From Deuterostichococcus epilithicus (Eukaryota > Chlorophyta > Trebouxiophyceae > Prasiolales > Stichococcaceae): 64,000 bases of DNA. The position numbers were made by a program, and so were the translations under genes. This document shows positions 1-13,263 of the stretch, in pieces. The number at the start of each line of letters is the position of its first letter. The first letter of the stretch is position 1. The notes under the pieces are model-generated. The model had not been told where the DNA came from and did not search any database. It saw only the letters and a list, made by a program, of their open reading frames with translations. The stretch spans positions 124,001-188,000 of the forward strand of contig JAVTLE010000014.1 in the NCBI GenBank assembly GCA_033439295.1, written 5' to 3'.

Positions 1-3000
1 CTGTTGCTCAGGCATGAAGCTCTCAATCTACATGCTCTGGAACCCCTCCCACTTGAAGCCGTTCTACCAATGGGCAGCACTCTGGCACCCTGGATTGGTC
101 TGCCCCTGAGCGGCACGCCCGCTGCTCACCATGCAACTCCAGATGGCAGCACGCATATCCTGGGGCAGGCTCAGCCGAGAATCTAAGGACGCTTGTTCTG
201 GTTGCAGGCATGCGTCGGCAGGCCAATCCGGATGCACCTGGCCTGCAAGCGCCGCTGGCGGCGGCGCACGATGCGCTGCAGCCGCTCGCGGTGGCGCAGG
301 CTGCAGCAGATGCCGCCTCACAGTCGCCGCAGCAGCATCAGGACGCAGGCGCCGCGGATCTGCCGGTAGAGCTGCGGGGGCAGCGGCATGCTGCGCTGAC
401 CGTGCGGGCCGCGCTGCGGGCGTCGCAAGCCGCCGCCGACACCATTACCGATGCCACTGGCACTCTGGCGGCGGTACAAGGCCCTGCAGGCGACGATGCT
501 GCACAGCAGCAGCCGGTCGACGCTGCAGCAGAGGCGTTCGCCGCCGAGATCGCCGCGGCGGCAGTGCGGCAGGCGGTGCCGGCGCTGCTGGCTCACCTGC
601 GGGCCGCGCTGGCCGCGCTGCCGTCGCCGGCTGCGGCACACCCGCAGCAGCAGCAGCAGCAGCGGCAACAGCATCAGCACCACCACTACCAGCAGCAGCG
701 ACAGTATGCGGGGCAGTACGGCCAGGGGGCCAACTTCGTGGGCGCGCCGCAACACCGGCGGCAGCACTCCGGCCCGATGTCCCCAGGCGGCTTCAGCGGC
801 GGCGGCTCGAGTGGCATTGCCGCATCGCCACCAACGCTGGTGCCCTTTGGCGGCTTCGATGCATCGCTGCCGGGCGCCGGCATGGCTCTCGACGACGGCT
901 CCGCAGGTCGGTAATCTGACTTCTGCTCGACAGCCTCGTGCCCTGCCGGTGCCACGCGAAAAGCCCCTGCCATTCTGACAGGTGACAGACCCACAACCTT
1001 CACAGCATATGCACCATCTTGCAGAAGCATCCATGCGGTCAGCGTTCATGGGTACATGGTCTCAAGGGGTTGGACACCTGCTGCTTCAGCTGCCCATGTG
1101 CTGCATCGCGCAGGCGGCTCGGAGCTGGTACCCTTCACCGATTTCGACGGCGGTAGCGGCACACTGGACGGTGCCCTGGAGGGCGACGATGCGCTGGAGG
1201 GAGCCTTTGACGGCGGCCTGGAAGCCGGCGGCGGCTACGGCGGCGGCTACAACGGCGACTGGGGCGCCGGCTCTGGTGACATGGGCCAGGGCTTCGCGGG
1301 CGGCGCGCAGGGCTACGGCCAGGATTTCGCCCCAGGGCAGGAGGACCTGTCCCTGGAGGAGATGATGGCGGGCGACGAAACGCCGGCGGACGCGGGTAGG
1401 TCAATCTTGACCTCTGTCAAACCCTTTCCTTCGGTTTGTTGGCTCAAGTCAAAGCAGCATCAAGCAGGTCCAAGGTTCATCAGTCGGGATGCTGCCTGAT
1501 CAGGTATTTCGAGGTTCTCACTGGCACCTGCAGCTATGCTGCCTGAAGCAGCTGGGGCCAAGGCCTGGCACATCATGGTGTGATTGCGCACTGTGCATCA
1601 CCCAGTCTCCTCATTGCTGAGTGTAAACCCCCGCCGCAGGAGAGGCCGACGTGGAGTCGCATGGCGCCCTGCTGCTGCAGGCAGCCGCAGAGGCCTGCGG
1701 CCGTGCCGGGGGCCTCGGGCTGCAGCTCCAAGCAGCACAGGCAGCCGGGTGGGTCTGCCTGCTTGCGTCATGGCGATGGCGGCGCCGCTGCTGCGCCATG
1801 CAAGCGTGCAGAGTCCAGAGCGCGATCATTCAGCATACGCAAAGATGCTGGAACGCTGCTGCCGAGCAGCGTCCAAGTACAATTGCTGCTATGCCTGGCC
1901 ACACCAGTGTGCTGCTGATTTGATGACTCCTGCATGTTCTGATGACAAGTCCGACCAAAGGATGGCTGGGGTGCCAAGCGCTATGCGGGCTTCGAGGCTT
2001 CAAGTGCAGCATCGGCGGGGCGACGCCAGCAACAGGCGCAGAGGGCGGAGGCCGGTGTCAGTATCTTTATAGCCACTTGATCACCCACATGCGGCGGCGC
2101 AACGCCTGTGCAGATGGCGAACATCTGCGTCAGTATCTCGCCTGCACAAGCATCTAGTCACCCACATGCGGGTCACTGGGCAACACAGGCCGGCGCTGGA
2201 GGCAGCACAGGTGGCGCGGCGCCACCGGCTGGCGCTGCTGGAGTGGCGGCGGGAGGGCACGCTGGCGGAAGCAGGAAGGCTGTCTTGCCCGGTTGTCGAG
2301 ATGGCGCCGCCGGACGGCGGCTGGGCGCTGCGCCACCGCCGCATGCACCTGCTGCAGGTGGGTATCGGTGGCTGACGCTGCAGGACCCCGCATGGGCTGC
2401 ACAATCAAGACGATATGGATGCATGCTGGCTGCTGCACTCGCCGTGCGTGGGTGCGGCTCGCAAGCCTGTGGTGGGCCTTGGTTCAGAGGTGTCTGGCAT
2501 CTGGCGCCTTACACAGTAACGCCAGCTGCTCCTGCTTTCAGCGAAACCGAGCAAGCATGCATGCTGCAAGAAGAGTGAACGATGGCACCTTCTCTACCGG
2601 GTGCCTGGTTGTGTGTAGGTCCTGGAGGCGTCGCTAGCGGCACTGGCCGAGTTGGCGGCCCCGGTGACGGAGTGGACCGCTGCCAGCGATGCGCTCACAG
2701 CGCAGCTGCAGGGCGCGGTAGCCGCCGCGTCCCCGCAGCACGCCGCAGCGGTGCAGGTGGGTGTGGGCTGCGGTCTGCCATTTTGCGACCTCCAGCTGTG
2801 CTGTATAGGACGAAGCCGTTGAACATTCAAGCCACTCGCAGACAGCATTAGGCTTGTGTGACAGCCATCAGGGAGCGGGGAAGCCATGCGCGACCCACCT
2901 CTGGCTGAAGTCGCGCTCCAGGTGTCGGCGGGTGCGCCACGTGCAGCAGCACAACGGTGGACGCCCTGCGACTGACGGCCAATTCATTTGCAGCATGCTA

Positions 3001-6000
3001 GTTGCTGAACCTCGTAACCTCCCAGTTCCCCCCCTTTCCCTGCAGGCGGCCCTGGGCGCGCGGCAGGCGTGGCTGGCGGGCGCGGCAGCCCAGGCGGCGG
3101 GCCTCGGCCGCATGGCGGCCGGCGTGCTTGCCTTGGAGCGCTCCTGCCAGGGCGCGTTACTGCCGGCGGCGGCAGTGGCGGCGGCGGGAACAGCCGGCGA
3201 TGGCAGCGGCGGAGGCGGCACCGAGGCCGGCAACTTCGAGGAGCACGCGGCGCTGCTGGCGCAGCTGGCAGAGACCGGGCCGCAGCTCGCGGCTGCAGAG
3301 CGACAGGCGCGGCTACTGCCTTACCTCGTTTCTTGTGACATCGAGTCGTGGCCGCCGCCGCCATGGGAGTAATGCACTATATGGCATGCATGCGCCTGTC
3401 CTAGGTTTCGCACACCATCCAAACGATGCGTGCGTGAGGGCCGCGAACATCAATGCGTCGGGCCATTGTGCCAGCACTACGACGAGTTAGGCCCTTCTCC
3501 GAGGGCCCCTGCTCGCCAGTGCTCAGTACAACGCCCCGGCTGTCTTGCGGTGTGCCACTGCCACTCTGTGTTTGCAGCGGCCGGGGCCTGACAAGGAAGG
3601 CGTTGTTGCTATGCGGCAGGGCATCGGGTGTGATTGCTTCTGTGCAGTAGGGCCCTGGCCGCATTAGCGGCTGCGCATTGGGGAGACATTTCACAGCGAT
3701 GGTGCAGCGCAGCCTTGGAGCATTCCGCAGACCATGAAGCTGTATCTTCTGCCACAGTGTTCGAGCTATCTTCGGTCACTGTGGAGACACGTTATCCGTG
3801 ACAAGTCTCAGAACTCACACGTGAGCAAGGGAGCCAAACAATGGCCCTTCAGCACATATTTACGTGCACTGCCACATGTATAGGTATCATATTTCGCAAA
3901 GCATCAAGGCCCTGATTGGCTGGTCAAGCCTCTACTGACCCCAAAACGGCGGATGTTTGTGACAGGCGCGGGAGGCGCACGGTGCAGCAGAGGCCTGCGC
4001 TTCCGCCGCCGCCGCTGCTCGTGAGGAGGCGGACGAAGCCGCTGCGGAGGGCGCCAGCGCGGGGCGCGACTTTGCGGCGCGGGTCGGCGGCCTGACCGCG
4101 GCGGCAGCGGCGGCGCGGGCCGCGCTGGCGGGGATGCTGGAAGCTGAGGAAGGCGGGCGCGCAGCGGCGGAGGAGCTACAGGGCATCCTGGGCGAGCTGG
4201 GCAACGCCACAAAGGTGGGGCTTCCTACTTCCTACTACTTAGCTGCGCTCAAGAATTGCACTCGCAATCAGTGCAATCAGTTCAAGGCTCTGAATGTATG
4301 CCGCAATGGCAGTGTGCTGTGCCGCCATGCCTTGCAAGCGGCCAGCCCCGCGCTGAGCCTGTGGTCTGCGCCTGCGCAGAACCACAACGATGTAGGGTGC
4401 ATGCTCATATGCAGCAGCAGGTGTCGGCACAGGTGTCTGCACCCCGACGACACACCCTGGCAAGCGGAAGCGATGCGCCGAAGGCACCAAAGAGCGCAAT
4501 GCTGTAGCCTGACATGCTGACGATGCAGTGGCGGCATGTGTGGCCCCATGCTCCATGAGTCTGAACACAGGAGCCTCCTGCTGCTGCACTGTCAATGTAA
4601 ACTGACAGCACTGTCTGCTGCACACAAAGCGGTCTTCAAGCGCTTCCTAGTTTAAATCTAAGCTCCGGACGCAGGGTGGCGGGGGCGGTGCAGAACGTGC
4701 ACTTGCAGTGCTCAGGTCGCATGACAGGGGCTCATTGCTTGACAGCACATGTCGCTACAAACTCTAGCCGCAGGCGGTTTGAGGCATCACCCTGTCCTAC
4801 CAATGAGCCCTCGTCAGCGGGGGGCAGCCAACAATGGGTGCATGCGCGATGCTCACAAGGCTTGACGACTCTCGCCGCTGACCTGCCCCTCGAAACCGGC
4901 CGCAGGCAGCAGAGGCGGCTGAGGACGTGCATCGCCTCGTGGGCGCCGCCGCGGCGCAGCTTAAGGCGCTCGTGTCGGGCAGCGCCGCGATGCGCGACGC
5001 CGGCGCGCCGCTGGCGGCGGCGCTGGTGGCGGGCCTGGAGCCACTTGCCGGCATTGGTGGCTATGCTCAGGTGCGTCGCTCGTGGCCAGATGCCCTCAAC
5101 TGACGGCAGCCGGGGAACGGCTGAGTGTAACAGTCAATAGGGAACCGGATGGAATCTTGCCATGAATAGACGTGTGCTTGAAAGGCTGGACAGGTTGGCA
5201 AAGGAAGCAGGGTAGACTTTCTCGCAAAGTGGTCTTGATCTAGCAGGTCAGGGCCACTACGAGCGACTCTGCCTCCGTTCTATGGTGAAGCTGTTAGGCG
5301 AGTGGACAGGGGCAGCATGGTGCAGTATTGGCAGCGGTGCATAGCGGACATGGCGGTCTGGCAACGCTGAGCTGGCCTCTGCGTCGCTGGCAGCCATCAG
5401 CGCATCCACCGCTGTCTGCTGGCTAATGTCCGGTCCTGCCACTTTCTTCGTGCACATGAGCCAGGCACCAGGTCCCGAAAGCTCTTCTGTTCCTCAAAAT
5501 CTGCCATTCCAAGCCGGCAGGGCCTCCGCGACTGCATGTCCTCGGGTGACCGCCGCCTGCCCAGTGTGGGAATGTCGCTCATGGCTCGCTCCATCCTGCT
5601 CGTCGCGCAGGCGGCGGCCGGCGGGGCGGGGGCGCGTGTGGCGGCGCAGCGGGCCGCGGCCGCGGCGGTCATCGACGGCGCCGGACCGCTGCTGCCGGCC
5701 GTCGAAACCCAGGCAAGGGTTCAGGGTCTGGTTCTGATCTGCTGCCGTCAACCGGACCGATCGCAATGGCCCTCTCTGCACAGACTCTAGCTGGCAGGCG
5801 GTTGCAGGGTTTAGGGTTCAGGCCGGGGGCAGAGTGGGCACGCAGGATGCATGCTGATGGGTGGGCACGGGCGGTGTCGATGGGGCTGGCCGTCGAGCGA
5901 GTCCGCTGTGAGCTGGATGTCGGCTTGACGCATGGCCCTTGTGCACACACCAGCCTGCACCACTCGATCCAATTCCGTGCTCCCCCTCTGGTCGCTACAC

Positions 6001-7085
6001 ACGTCTCGAGCCGTGGGCAATGCATTCGCTGCCCTGCCGCTCTGCCACACCCGCGCGGGAGCCTCTGCGGCTGCGCAGGTAGTCCGTGCTCCGACACCTA
6101 CTGCCAAGTGGCAAAGTGCATGATGGAGGCGCGTGCAGTCATATTTGAACGCCCAGCCATCACCGTCTGAGCAGCACGAGCTGAGGCGCCCTGGTGTCCG
6201 CCTCAGGCCACAGGGGCGGAGGAGGCGGCAGAGGCGGGCGCGGCGCTTCGAGAGGGCCTGCCGGCGCTGACGTCCACAGCCGGCGCGCTGGCGGCAGCGA
6301 TCCAGCAGGAGCACGGGCTCGACGCCGGCGCGGCGGGTGCGCAGCTGCTCTTACCTGCTGCATGGGCTGTCTCTGGCCGTCACTTGAGGGTGTCAAGAGA
6401 CGTCGACCTGATTCGATGCTGGGTTACTGGGCATTCGCCGGCTGCCTCTTGAGCATCTCGACTGCCACCGACCAGCTCTGAAGGCAGTGCACTGGTGGTG
6501 CCTTTCAAGACAAACTGCCGACTCTCGACCACAGCCCCCTGACATGCTGCATCATTCGTTCTGGCGCACATAGGCAGCGTGTCTGCTGCGGCGCTGGGTG
6601 CTGCAACTGGCAGCGCAGGTTCTGCTGAGGCAGCCGGCACGGCCCCGGCGCCAGAGCAGCCGGCCGACGTCGCAGCCTCCGCCGGCGCTGACGCCCAAGC
6701 TGTGGGCGCCGCCGCCACCGCGCTGCTGCCCCCGCAGGCGCCGCAGCAGCAGCTGCAGCCGGCGCGGCTGAGCCCGGCGCGCCGCGCCGCGGCGGCGGCG
6801 GCGCTGCGCCGCTTCACCGACAGGCTGGCAGGCCTCGACGCGGACCTGCTGCCGCGGCGCGGGCGGCAGGCGGCCGCGCCGCCGCCGCCGCCCGACCGGG
6901 CCAGCGCTGCCGCGCCGGCGGCTGCCGCGGNGGGCGGGGCNCCGGCCGCCGCGCGGCAGGAAGCGGCGGCACCAGCACACCGGCAGGGCCTGACGGTGGG
7001 GCAGCAGGTGGCGGCGCTGCTGCGAGCGGCAACCAGCGGCGACAACCTGGCGCGCATGTACGAGGGCTGGACGCCCTGGCTGTGA
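1..7085 (+). CDS. SMG1: SMG1-like PI3K-related kinase, C-terminal part (5' end outside window)
   Basis: SMG1 phosphorylates UPF1 in nonsense-mediated mRNA decay. The diagnostic part is the last exon (about 6580-7085), which ends with a FATC domain: VGQQVAALLRAATSGDNLAR followed by MYEGWTPWL and stop. The ending NLAxxYEGWTxW is characteristic of SMG1 rather than of TOR, ATM or DNA-PK. Upstream lie about ten alanine-rich, helix-prone exons (readable near 206-914, 1110-1397, 1645-1760, 2190-2360, 2625-2755, 3045-3330, 3965-4215, 4905-5070, 5590-5715 and 6205-6345). They match the long insert that separates the kinase domain from FATC in SMG1. The first exon holds a poly-Gln/His run, and the second is rich in Gly and acidic residues. 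No kinase motif is visible, so that domain should lie left of base 1. Identity rests on the FATC end; exon limits are approximate. Confidence 0.8.
645..663 (+). repeat. (CAG)n microsatellite coding poly-Gln
   Basis: About six CAG units inside the first readable SMG1 exon code a Gln run followed by a His/Gln-rich stretch. This is a low-complexity linker and probably length-variable. Confidence 0.8.
6931..6941. other. two ambiguous bases (N) in the SMG1 last exon
   Basis: Single N characters stand at 6931 and 6941 in a GC-rich stretch coding Ala/Gly/Pro just before the FATC domain. The frame is kept across them, so they look like unresolved base calls and not a gap. Confidence 0.95.
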
Positions 7086-7530
7086 GGGCGCCGCAGCGGC
7101 GGGCACTCGCCATATGCGTGTGCAGCAAATGCAGGGTCTGGTGAAGGGCAGGGAACTTTGGCGATAGAGGATGCTGGCAAGGCGGGCAACACACGGAACA
7201 CATGGAGCAACAGTTGTTGCTGGAAGCTTCTGGACATAACAGAAAGCGAGTAACTGCGCTCACTGGGTGGTTGCACCTGTGGTGCCAGACTGTCGCTTTA
7301 CTGCTCCCCCCGCACCAATCTGACCTGCATCCTCATGTGCCTTGGTATGACCCCCGTGCGGCGCATGTGTGGACAGCAGCACTTTGGCCGCGACGCTGCT
7401 GCAGTCCCCTCCCAACACCGACTCACATGCTCTCAACACCGGCACCAGCGCACCACGATCACCATTCCATCAGCGCACAACGATGGCTCTGCATCGTGTG
7501 GTCCTACCAGGCAGAGCACACTGCTCAAAC
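7086..7530. other. intergenic, convergent 3' ends
   Basis: This stretch separates the SMG1 stop (+) from the stop of the kinase-like gene (-). I see only 3' UTR-like sequence and no supported gene. Confidence 0.5.
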
Positions 7531-10500
7531 TTAGTCGCCACCTTTGGCCTCGCGGTCCGCCTTGAGATACGGCAGCTCCCACAGGTTGAGCCCTTTCTCC
7601 TTCAGCAGCGCCTGGAATTCCACGATCATTTGAATATTCGCCTTTGTCTGGTCGAGCAGCGCCCGCACGTCATCAGCTGCACAGCATGCTACAGCTCAGT
7701 GAGCATTCGGCGCAGCATGCGGGGAACGGGCTGCCTTGCATGAGCTCTATGTGCAACAGCGCCACGTTTGCAGCTTGCAACTGCACCGTCATTTTGCAGG
7801 TGTGATGTAGTGTTGAATGAGTGGCAAACGATGCCGAAGCAGGCGCATGTGCATTAGCATTGCAGCCCAAGGCGCCTGAACCAGCTGTAGCTTCAGAGTT
7901 GGGAGCAAGGACGAGACTTTCGAGAAAGAAAGGTGAAATCACCTTCAGACTCGGCTACTTGCTCGTCGAGGGGCTCCCCCCCTGTCAGCCCATAATGCGT
8001 CCGGTTGGTGCCGGCCCACACGAAGAGCAGCCGGCCCTGCAGGCTGAGCGCCCGCAGCCGCGGCAGGCGGTGCAGCCAGCGGTCATAGACATACCCCTCC
8101 GTCTTCTCCTTGGCACCCTCGATGTCGGTGCACACAAAGAGCGCCGCCCACACCTGCGGGGTTCATCAAGATGAGCCAGCGGCTCACGGGAGCCGCATTC
8201 CTTCGTCTCGCTCGGCACGAGGGCACAGGACGGCCGCATCACCTAGTGCGTCCAGCTTGCTGCAAATATGGAGGCGTTGGACATCTGTTACGGTCCCGAG
8301 GAAAAGCCTGCTGCCGGCAGCGCGTGTTGGGGCCGCACGTCATGAATATGGTGGATGACAGAACCAGCCCGGTGCACGGCATCAAACTGACCGGTCTTTC
8401 AACAGCATGAACCTCCGACACCGCACCGGCAGCTGGCCGACGAGCATCGGGGGCATGGGTGCGTCTGCCGCGACGCCCATGCCATGGATGTGCGCCAGTC
8501 TCCGCTCGAGGCGCAGCAGCCGCCGCGCCAGCGCCGGCAGCCGGTTGCAGCACGCCACCTCCGCCACCACCGTCCAGCGCTCGCCCGGCGACGGGAGGCC
8601 GCTGTCTGCCGGGCCCGTGGCGTGCGCGACCTGCGCCACATGGAAGGCTGGAGTGCGCTCTTCGAGTGGCATGGCCACTGAGGCTGCTGGACCAATCCTA
8701 TGCGAGCCATGAGGCGCTGAGCAGAGCCAGTTGCCGGAAGGGCCCTCAGCATACTGCTCAAATTCACCTCGCATGGAAAGATGGCCAAGATTCTAAACGG
8801 CACGGCATGCGCAGCTGAGGCCCTTTGACCGACTTCTGCCGGCACTTCAGCATGGCAATGCAGGGCGCACCCTGCCGATGTCCATGCGGCTGAAGGAGCT
8901 GAGGTGCAGGTATTCGGCGTCCAGCCGCAACGAATCCAGTTGGTAGTCTCGCAGCCTGTCCGGCTCGTCATACGGCGACGAGCTGACCAGTGCCACCTTA
9001 CTCTCATGACTTCCCTCCGCCACCTGCGCGCCGGCTCGAGCGTCAGCGCTGGTGCTCAGTGCAACAGCAGCCTCGTCGTTCTGACTTGCTGTGCACGATG
9101 AATCTTGCAGCGCCTGGTCAGGGATGCTCGGGTCCCTCGGCATTGTGGCGTGAGTGCCAAGCGGCCACCAGGCGCAAGCTCGTCTGCAAGTCAGTTGCGG
9201 CCCCATGCAATACATGTCAGCACCTGCTTCTGGAACTCAGCTGCAGAGACGTCTGTCTGTCCGTAGCAATCCACCACCCCCACGAGGCCCATGGCCTGCG
9301 TCACAGGCGGATGACTGGTCTCCTTGTCGAAGCCTGCAGCCGATGAGGCATTGGGCACAGAGCGCAGCTCGCTCTCTGTGTGTTGTCCTGACGGATGCAT
9401 GTGCGGCCGTGACAACCACAAGCTGCCAGGTGCAGCGGTGTCTGTCATGGGGTGAGCGCGGCTCCAACAACAGGTGCGAGCGATGTCCTCGCGACGGCTT
9501 GGGTAATGTATCTCGAGGCGACAGCGCGGCGGGGGTGGGCACCTGCGCCTCTGGGCGCTGAGAGTGCAGCCGCGCGCCGCGCCCCAGGTTCAGAGCCTGG
9601 CATGCCAGAGTCTGTGTGTCCTTCCGCGCCTGATTCAGCTCCCGAGCCGGCCGCCGGCGCTCCCGCTGCAGCGCCTTGGCTTTGACCAGCGAGCCGCCCG
9701 GCGCGGCGGGCGCGGCCCGCGGCGGCGGCGGCTCGGCTGCCTGCCGCGGTTCCTCGGCTGCCGCGCCAGCTGCGCCGGCTGCCGGGGCTGCGTCCTGCTC
9801 GTCGTCTGTGCGCTTGGTGGCGGCCGCCGCCGGCGCCGGCCGCACCGCCCGCAGCTGCTGCAGCTGGCGTGCAGCCGTGCTGGCATCAGCAGCCGCCCGA
9901 CCGCGGCGCAGGAACCTGGACAGTGCCTGCGCGGCACGTCCGAGGCGGCTGTTCAGTAGGAGTGGTAGGAAGCTGTCGCTCGTGCACCAGCAGCTGCATC
10001 ATCACACCATGAGTGCGGGTGTGTGTATTTCAGAGCCTGCCACGGCCAATACGCCGTCAGATCCTGAGCACCCTCATCCCCAGCTCTGCAATCAATGGGA
10101 GTCCTGTTCAGAGCGACTCGATGCATCCCACCTGGCGCAGTCGCTCGCAGCAGCCGGCAATGGCATTGGGCTCCTGCGGCGTGCCGGCGGTGCAGGCCAG
10201 CAACTGCATCTCGTCCCGCACGTGCAGCCAGGTCATGCCAGGCAGCGGCTCCGCCTCCCAGTTTGTGATTGGCTGCCGCGACCTGGGCTCATCCTGGCGG
10301 CAAGACATGGCAGCAAAATTATGATCTCGGGCCAATCAGGTGCCTTGGCAGCGGCCTGTACCTGCTGGCATCACGCTCCCGGGGGGCACATTTTGTGGAT
10401 GACAAGACTTCGTCAAGGCCATTTGGCGGGATGCGGGGCAAAAGGTATATGGTTTTAAGAACCTCTACTGGGTTCAAAATTAAATGCAAGACAGGCGGGA

Positions 10501-12044
10501 GAGACGAAGGCTTGCAGAAGGTATATGGCTCGAAGCCTGGCCGGCACATTGGACAGCTACGGGGGTCACTCACCCGCAGGACGCAGGTGTCGCCGCCCAG
10601 CGCGAACAGGATGGCGGCGTCCCCAGAGAAGGTGTTGGCGGCGAGGGTGTCGGCCTGCGGCGTCGGCATGACCGCCTGCAGCTGGTTAAGCGCCGCCGCC
10701 CAGGGAGGGGTGCGGCCGATGATGTGCAGGATGCTGGTCAGGCCCGACACGATGTCGTCCGCCGGGCGTGCCGTCAGGCCCAGGTGCATTGCCGCCGATG
10801 AGTAATTGCCCGTGCCCTGAGATGTTGAGACACAAGCCGAGGGTTTGCCAAGAGTCTCATGTTCTCAATTTCAAGTCGAGTCTACTACCAGGGTGTCGGA
10901 CTATGCATCACTTGTGAGAAGCCTTGTTGTCGCTATACTCTACTGCCAGCTGCTTCCCATCAGCGCCAGTGCGGCGGCAGCGTCCCTGTAGTAAGCCCGG
11001 CGTCTGTGCTGCAGGCAAGGCTGGTGGGTTCACCTGGTACCCGCCTGTCATGTAGGAGTTGGGCAGGGCTCCTGAGAAGCCAGGGATCCCCTCGGCGTTC
11101 CCGAAGGCAGGGTGGAAGGAACCCGACTGCACACCCATGTCCCAGTCGACCTCCATCACCCTGCGGGACCACAGCATGAGACATGTTCACATGCTGCCGT
11201 GGATGCCAACGACACACGCTGGTGCTGTACACCGAGCACTTACAACACTGCAGGCACCTCAAGCAGCCACTACCTCTGCAGTCATTCGTTGACACACGTT
11301 GACATCATCAGTCATCGGTGCCACCCTCAGTGCCTGGCCTCTGCTATCGCTTCGCAATCGACTGCTGAATGGGCTGCTGTCACGCAGAGAGCACATCTGC
11401 AACGGTCCTGCGATGAAACCATTCAAACATGCACAAAAGCACACCTTTCGCTTCTCGTGTTCCAGTAGCCGGCCCCCAGGACCAGCAGATGGTCGGGCTT
11501 GCGGTCGCCGTTGACGAGACCGGCTTGCGCCAGCTCCTCGAAGCAGTCCACGGCATCCAGCAGCAACCCGGCGTTGTCCAGCCATGCCTCCTCCAGCGGC
11601 ACATGGCCTACATACTCCTCTACCAGGATTTGTTGGCCAGCGACCTGTGCGGGCGCATCATCATGATTTGAGGGTCGTTCAGGGTTGAGCACAATCCCGC
11701 AGATCGGACAAGTGGAGGGCCGCAGCCATGCATAAAAAACATGCCTCGAAGCTGCCGAAAATCCGCGGCACCCTGTGCGCCGCAGACGAGGCGGCGGCCA
11801 GGCGCAGCATTTGCTGCTCCTGCTCCACATACACGGGCTCCCGCTTCCCGCGGGACGCCTTCACGTACAGCTGCTTGCCATCTGTGGCTCGCATGTCTTG
11901 ACTGCTTGTGTAGCCGCCTTTTTGCCATTGCGCTTTTGCCTCCCGCACATAGTCTGGCGCTGCGCCGCGACTGCACCATGTCTGGACGCGCTGCCTTGCA
12001 TATGGCAGGCGCAGCGGTGGTGCTGCTCGGAGCTGATGCTGCAT
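7531..12044 (-). CDS. kinase-like multi-domain protein, family copy A
   Basis: Exon 1 (12044-11745) starts MQHQLRAAPP and carries a kinase-like N-lobe: KQLYVKAS (candidate ATP lysine), then EQEQQML and AHRVPRIFGSFE. Exon 2 (around 11628) reads VAGQQILVEEYVGHVPLEEA (hinge) and NGDRKPDHLLVLG, resembling an HGDxxPxHLL catalytic loop. The next exon has VDWDMG at the DFG position. A later exon (about 10800-10580) looks like a C-lobe. After an Ala/Pro/Lys linker (about 9940-9600), four exons match copy B one by one, including LHRLPRLRALSLQGRLLF (about 8070). The last exon ends LPYLKADREAKGGD, stop 7531-7533. Start 12044 is chosen because the paralogue at 59014 begins the same way; in-frame ATGs lie at 12062 and 12092. 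The exon 1 donor appears to be GC. Function unknown; DWDMG and NGD raise doubt about catalysis. Confidence 0.65.
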
Positions 12045-12092
12045 GCTCTGAGCCGTGAACATACCGGCGCCGCTGTTCAGCTTGCTGAACAT

Positions 12093-13263
12093 TATTGCGG
12101 AATGCTTTACAAAATTCTACCTGCCGATCTGCATCGGTTTGGAGTGCGAAGGACACGATGCGGGCGGTGCGAAGCTTTTCTCTGGGCTTTTCAGGCAGGA
12201 AAGGGAGCACAATACGTACTGCAGCGGACCACCACGATCCAGGTTCTGAACATCTGAAGGATGAAGGGCGTGGTGAAGAAACTGTTTCGGAAAAGAGTGT
12301 CGGAACAAACTACTGCCGGAACTCACAGTCTGCTGCTGATGTAGTTTAATACGTGTGTAAGACAATTCGACCCACGCGACTTGTAATGGATGTAGGCGGC
12401 AAAAGCAGCTCTCTCCTGATAGGCGCCATTTGACGATTGCTTGTGCACAACTGGTTTTTGTTGGTTCCCAGCAGTGGTGCCGGCAGCAAGGGCAGGACTC
12501 ATCTGGCCGTCTCTGGGGCGGCGCTGGTGCGAGATGACGTCGCAAACGACCTGAAGAGGGCGGAAGTAGCTGCTGTTGTGCGCCTGATGCTGGAGTGCAC
12601 GTTGCACTCATAGCAAGTCCACCAAAATGCAACTGTCTTATCGCCCAGCGGCGGCGGTGCAGTGCGTGTCTGCTCGTCGGCCGCTGATCACTTGCTCTCA
12701 GGGCATGCTGGACGCATTTCGCAATGCGAAGCATGACGCTTCAGCTCAAACGCACTAGCACATGCTCTGAAACTGAACCCAGAACTGGCGCATGTCCGCC
12801 CTCCGCTTGAATTGTGATCGGCGGAAGCAGCAGGGAGAGTCTTTCAACGGACCAGTTCCAGAATTACCAGAGCGCGCATGCAAAATGTACTCTTCGGCAC
12901 GCAAGTTTCTGAGTCCGAGTCTAATTGAGATGCAACGCTGTCAATAGCAGCTGTAAAGCTTGGGCCACTCAGTCCCCAGTTGCAATCCACAACTCGGAGG
13001 GGAGCAAACCGCAACGCGCCTTGCATCATTGAAGCTGCCGTGTGCTCTGCAATGGATTCAGTCACGAGAAAATCGCTGTCTCTGATGGACGCAAGCTGAC
13101 GAGATCGACCATCAGATGATCATTGCGTCGCACTGACATCTAACTGGCTGCATCCGCCTGCACCTCGGTGTTCATGCGGCAAGAACAATCGAGGCAGCAC
13201 AGCTTCTCGATTGACGCATCAATATCGCAGCAACTGGATGCTGGCGCTGCGGGCGGCGCGGTC
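12093..13263. other. intergenic, divergent 5' region
   Basis: This lies between the start region of the kinase-like gene (-) and the transporter start (+). No convincing exon was found, and short ORFs on both strands show no family features. It presumably holds both promoters and 5' UTRs. Confidence 0.45.

Noticed and set aside
6380-7276. 298-codon minus-strand ORF over the SMG1 end
   Set aside because: It is antisense to the FATC exon, low-complexity Ala/Arg, and explained by GC-rich codon use.
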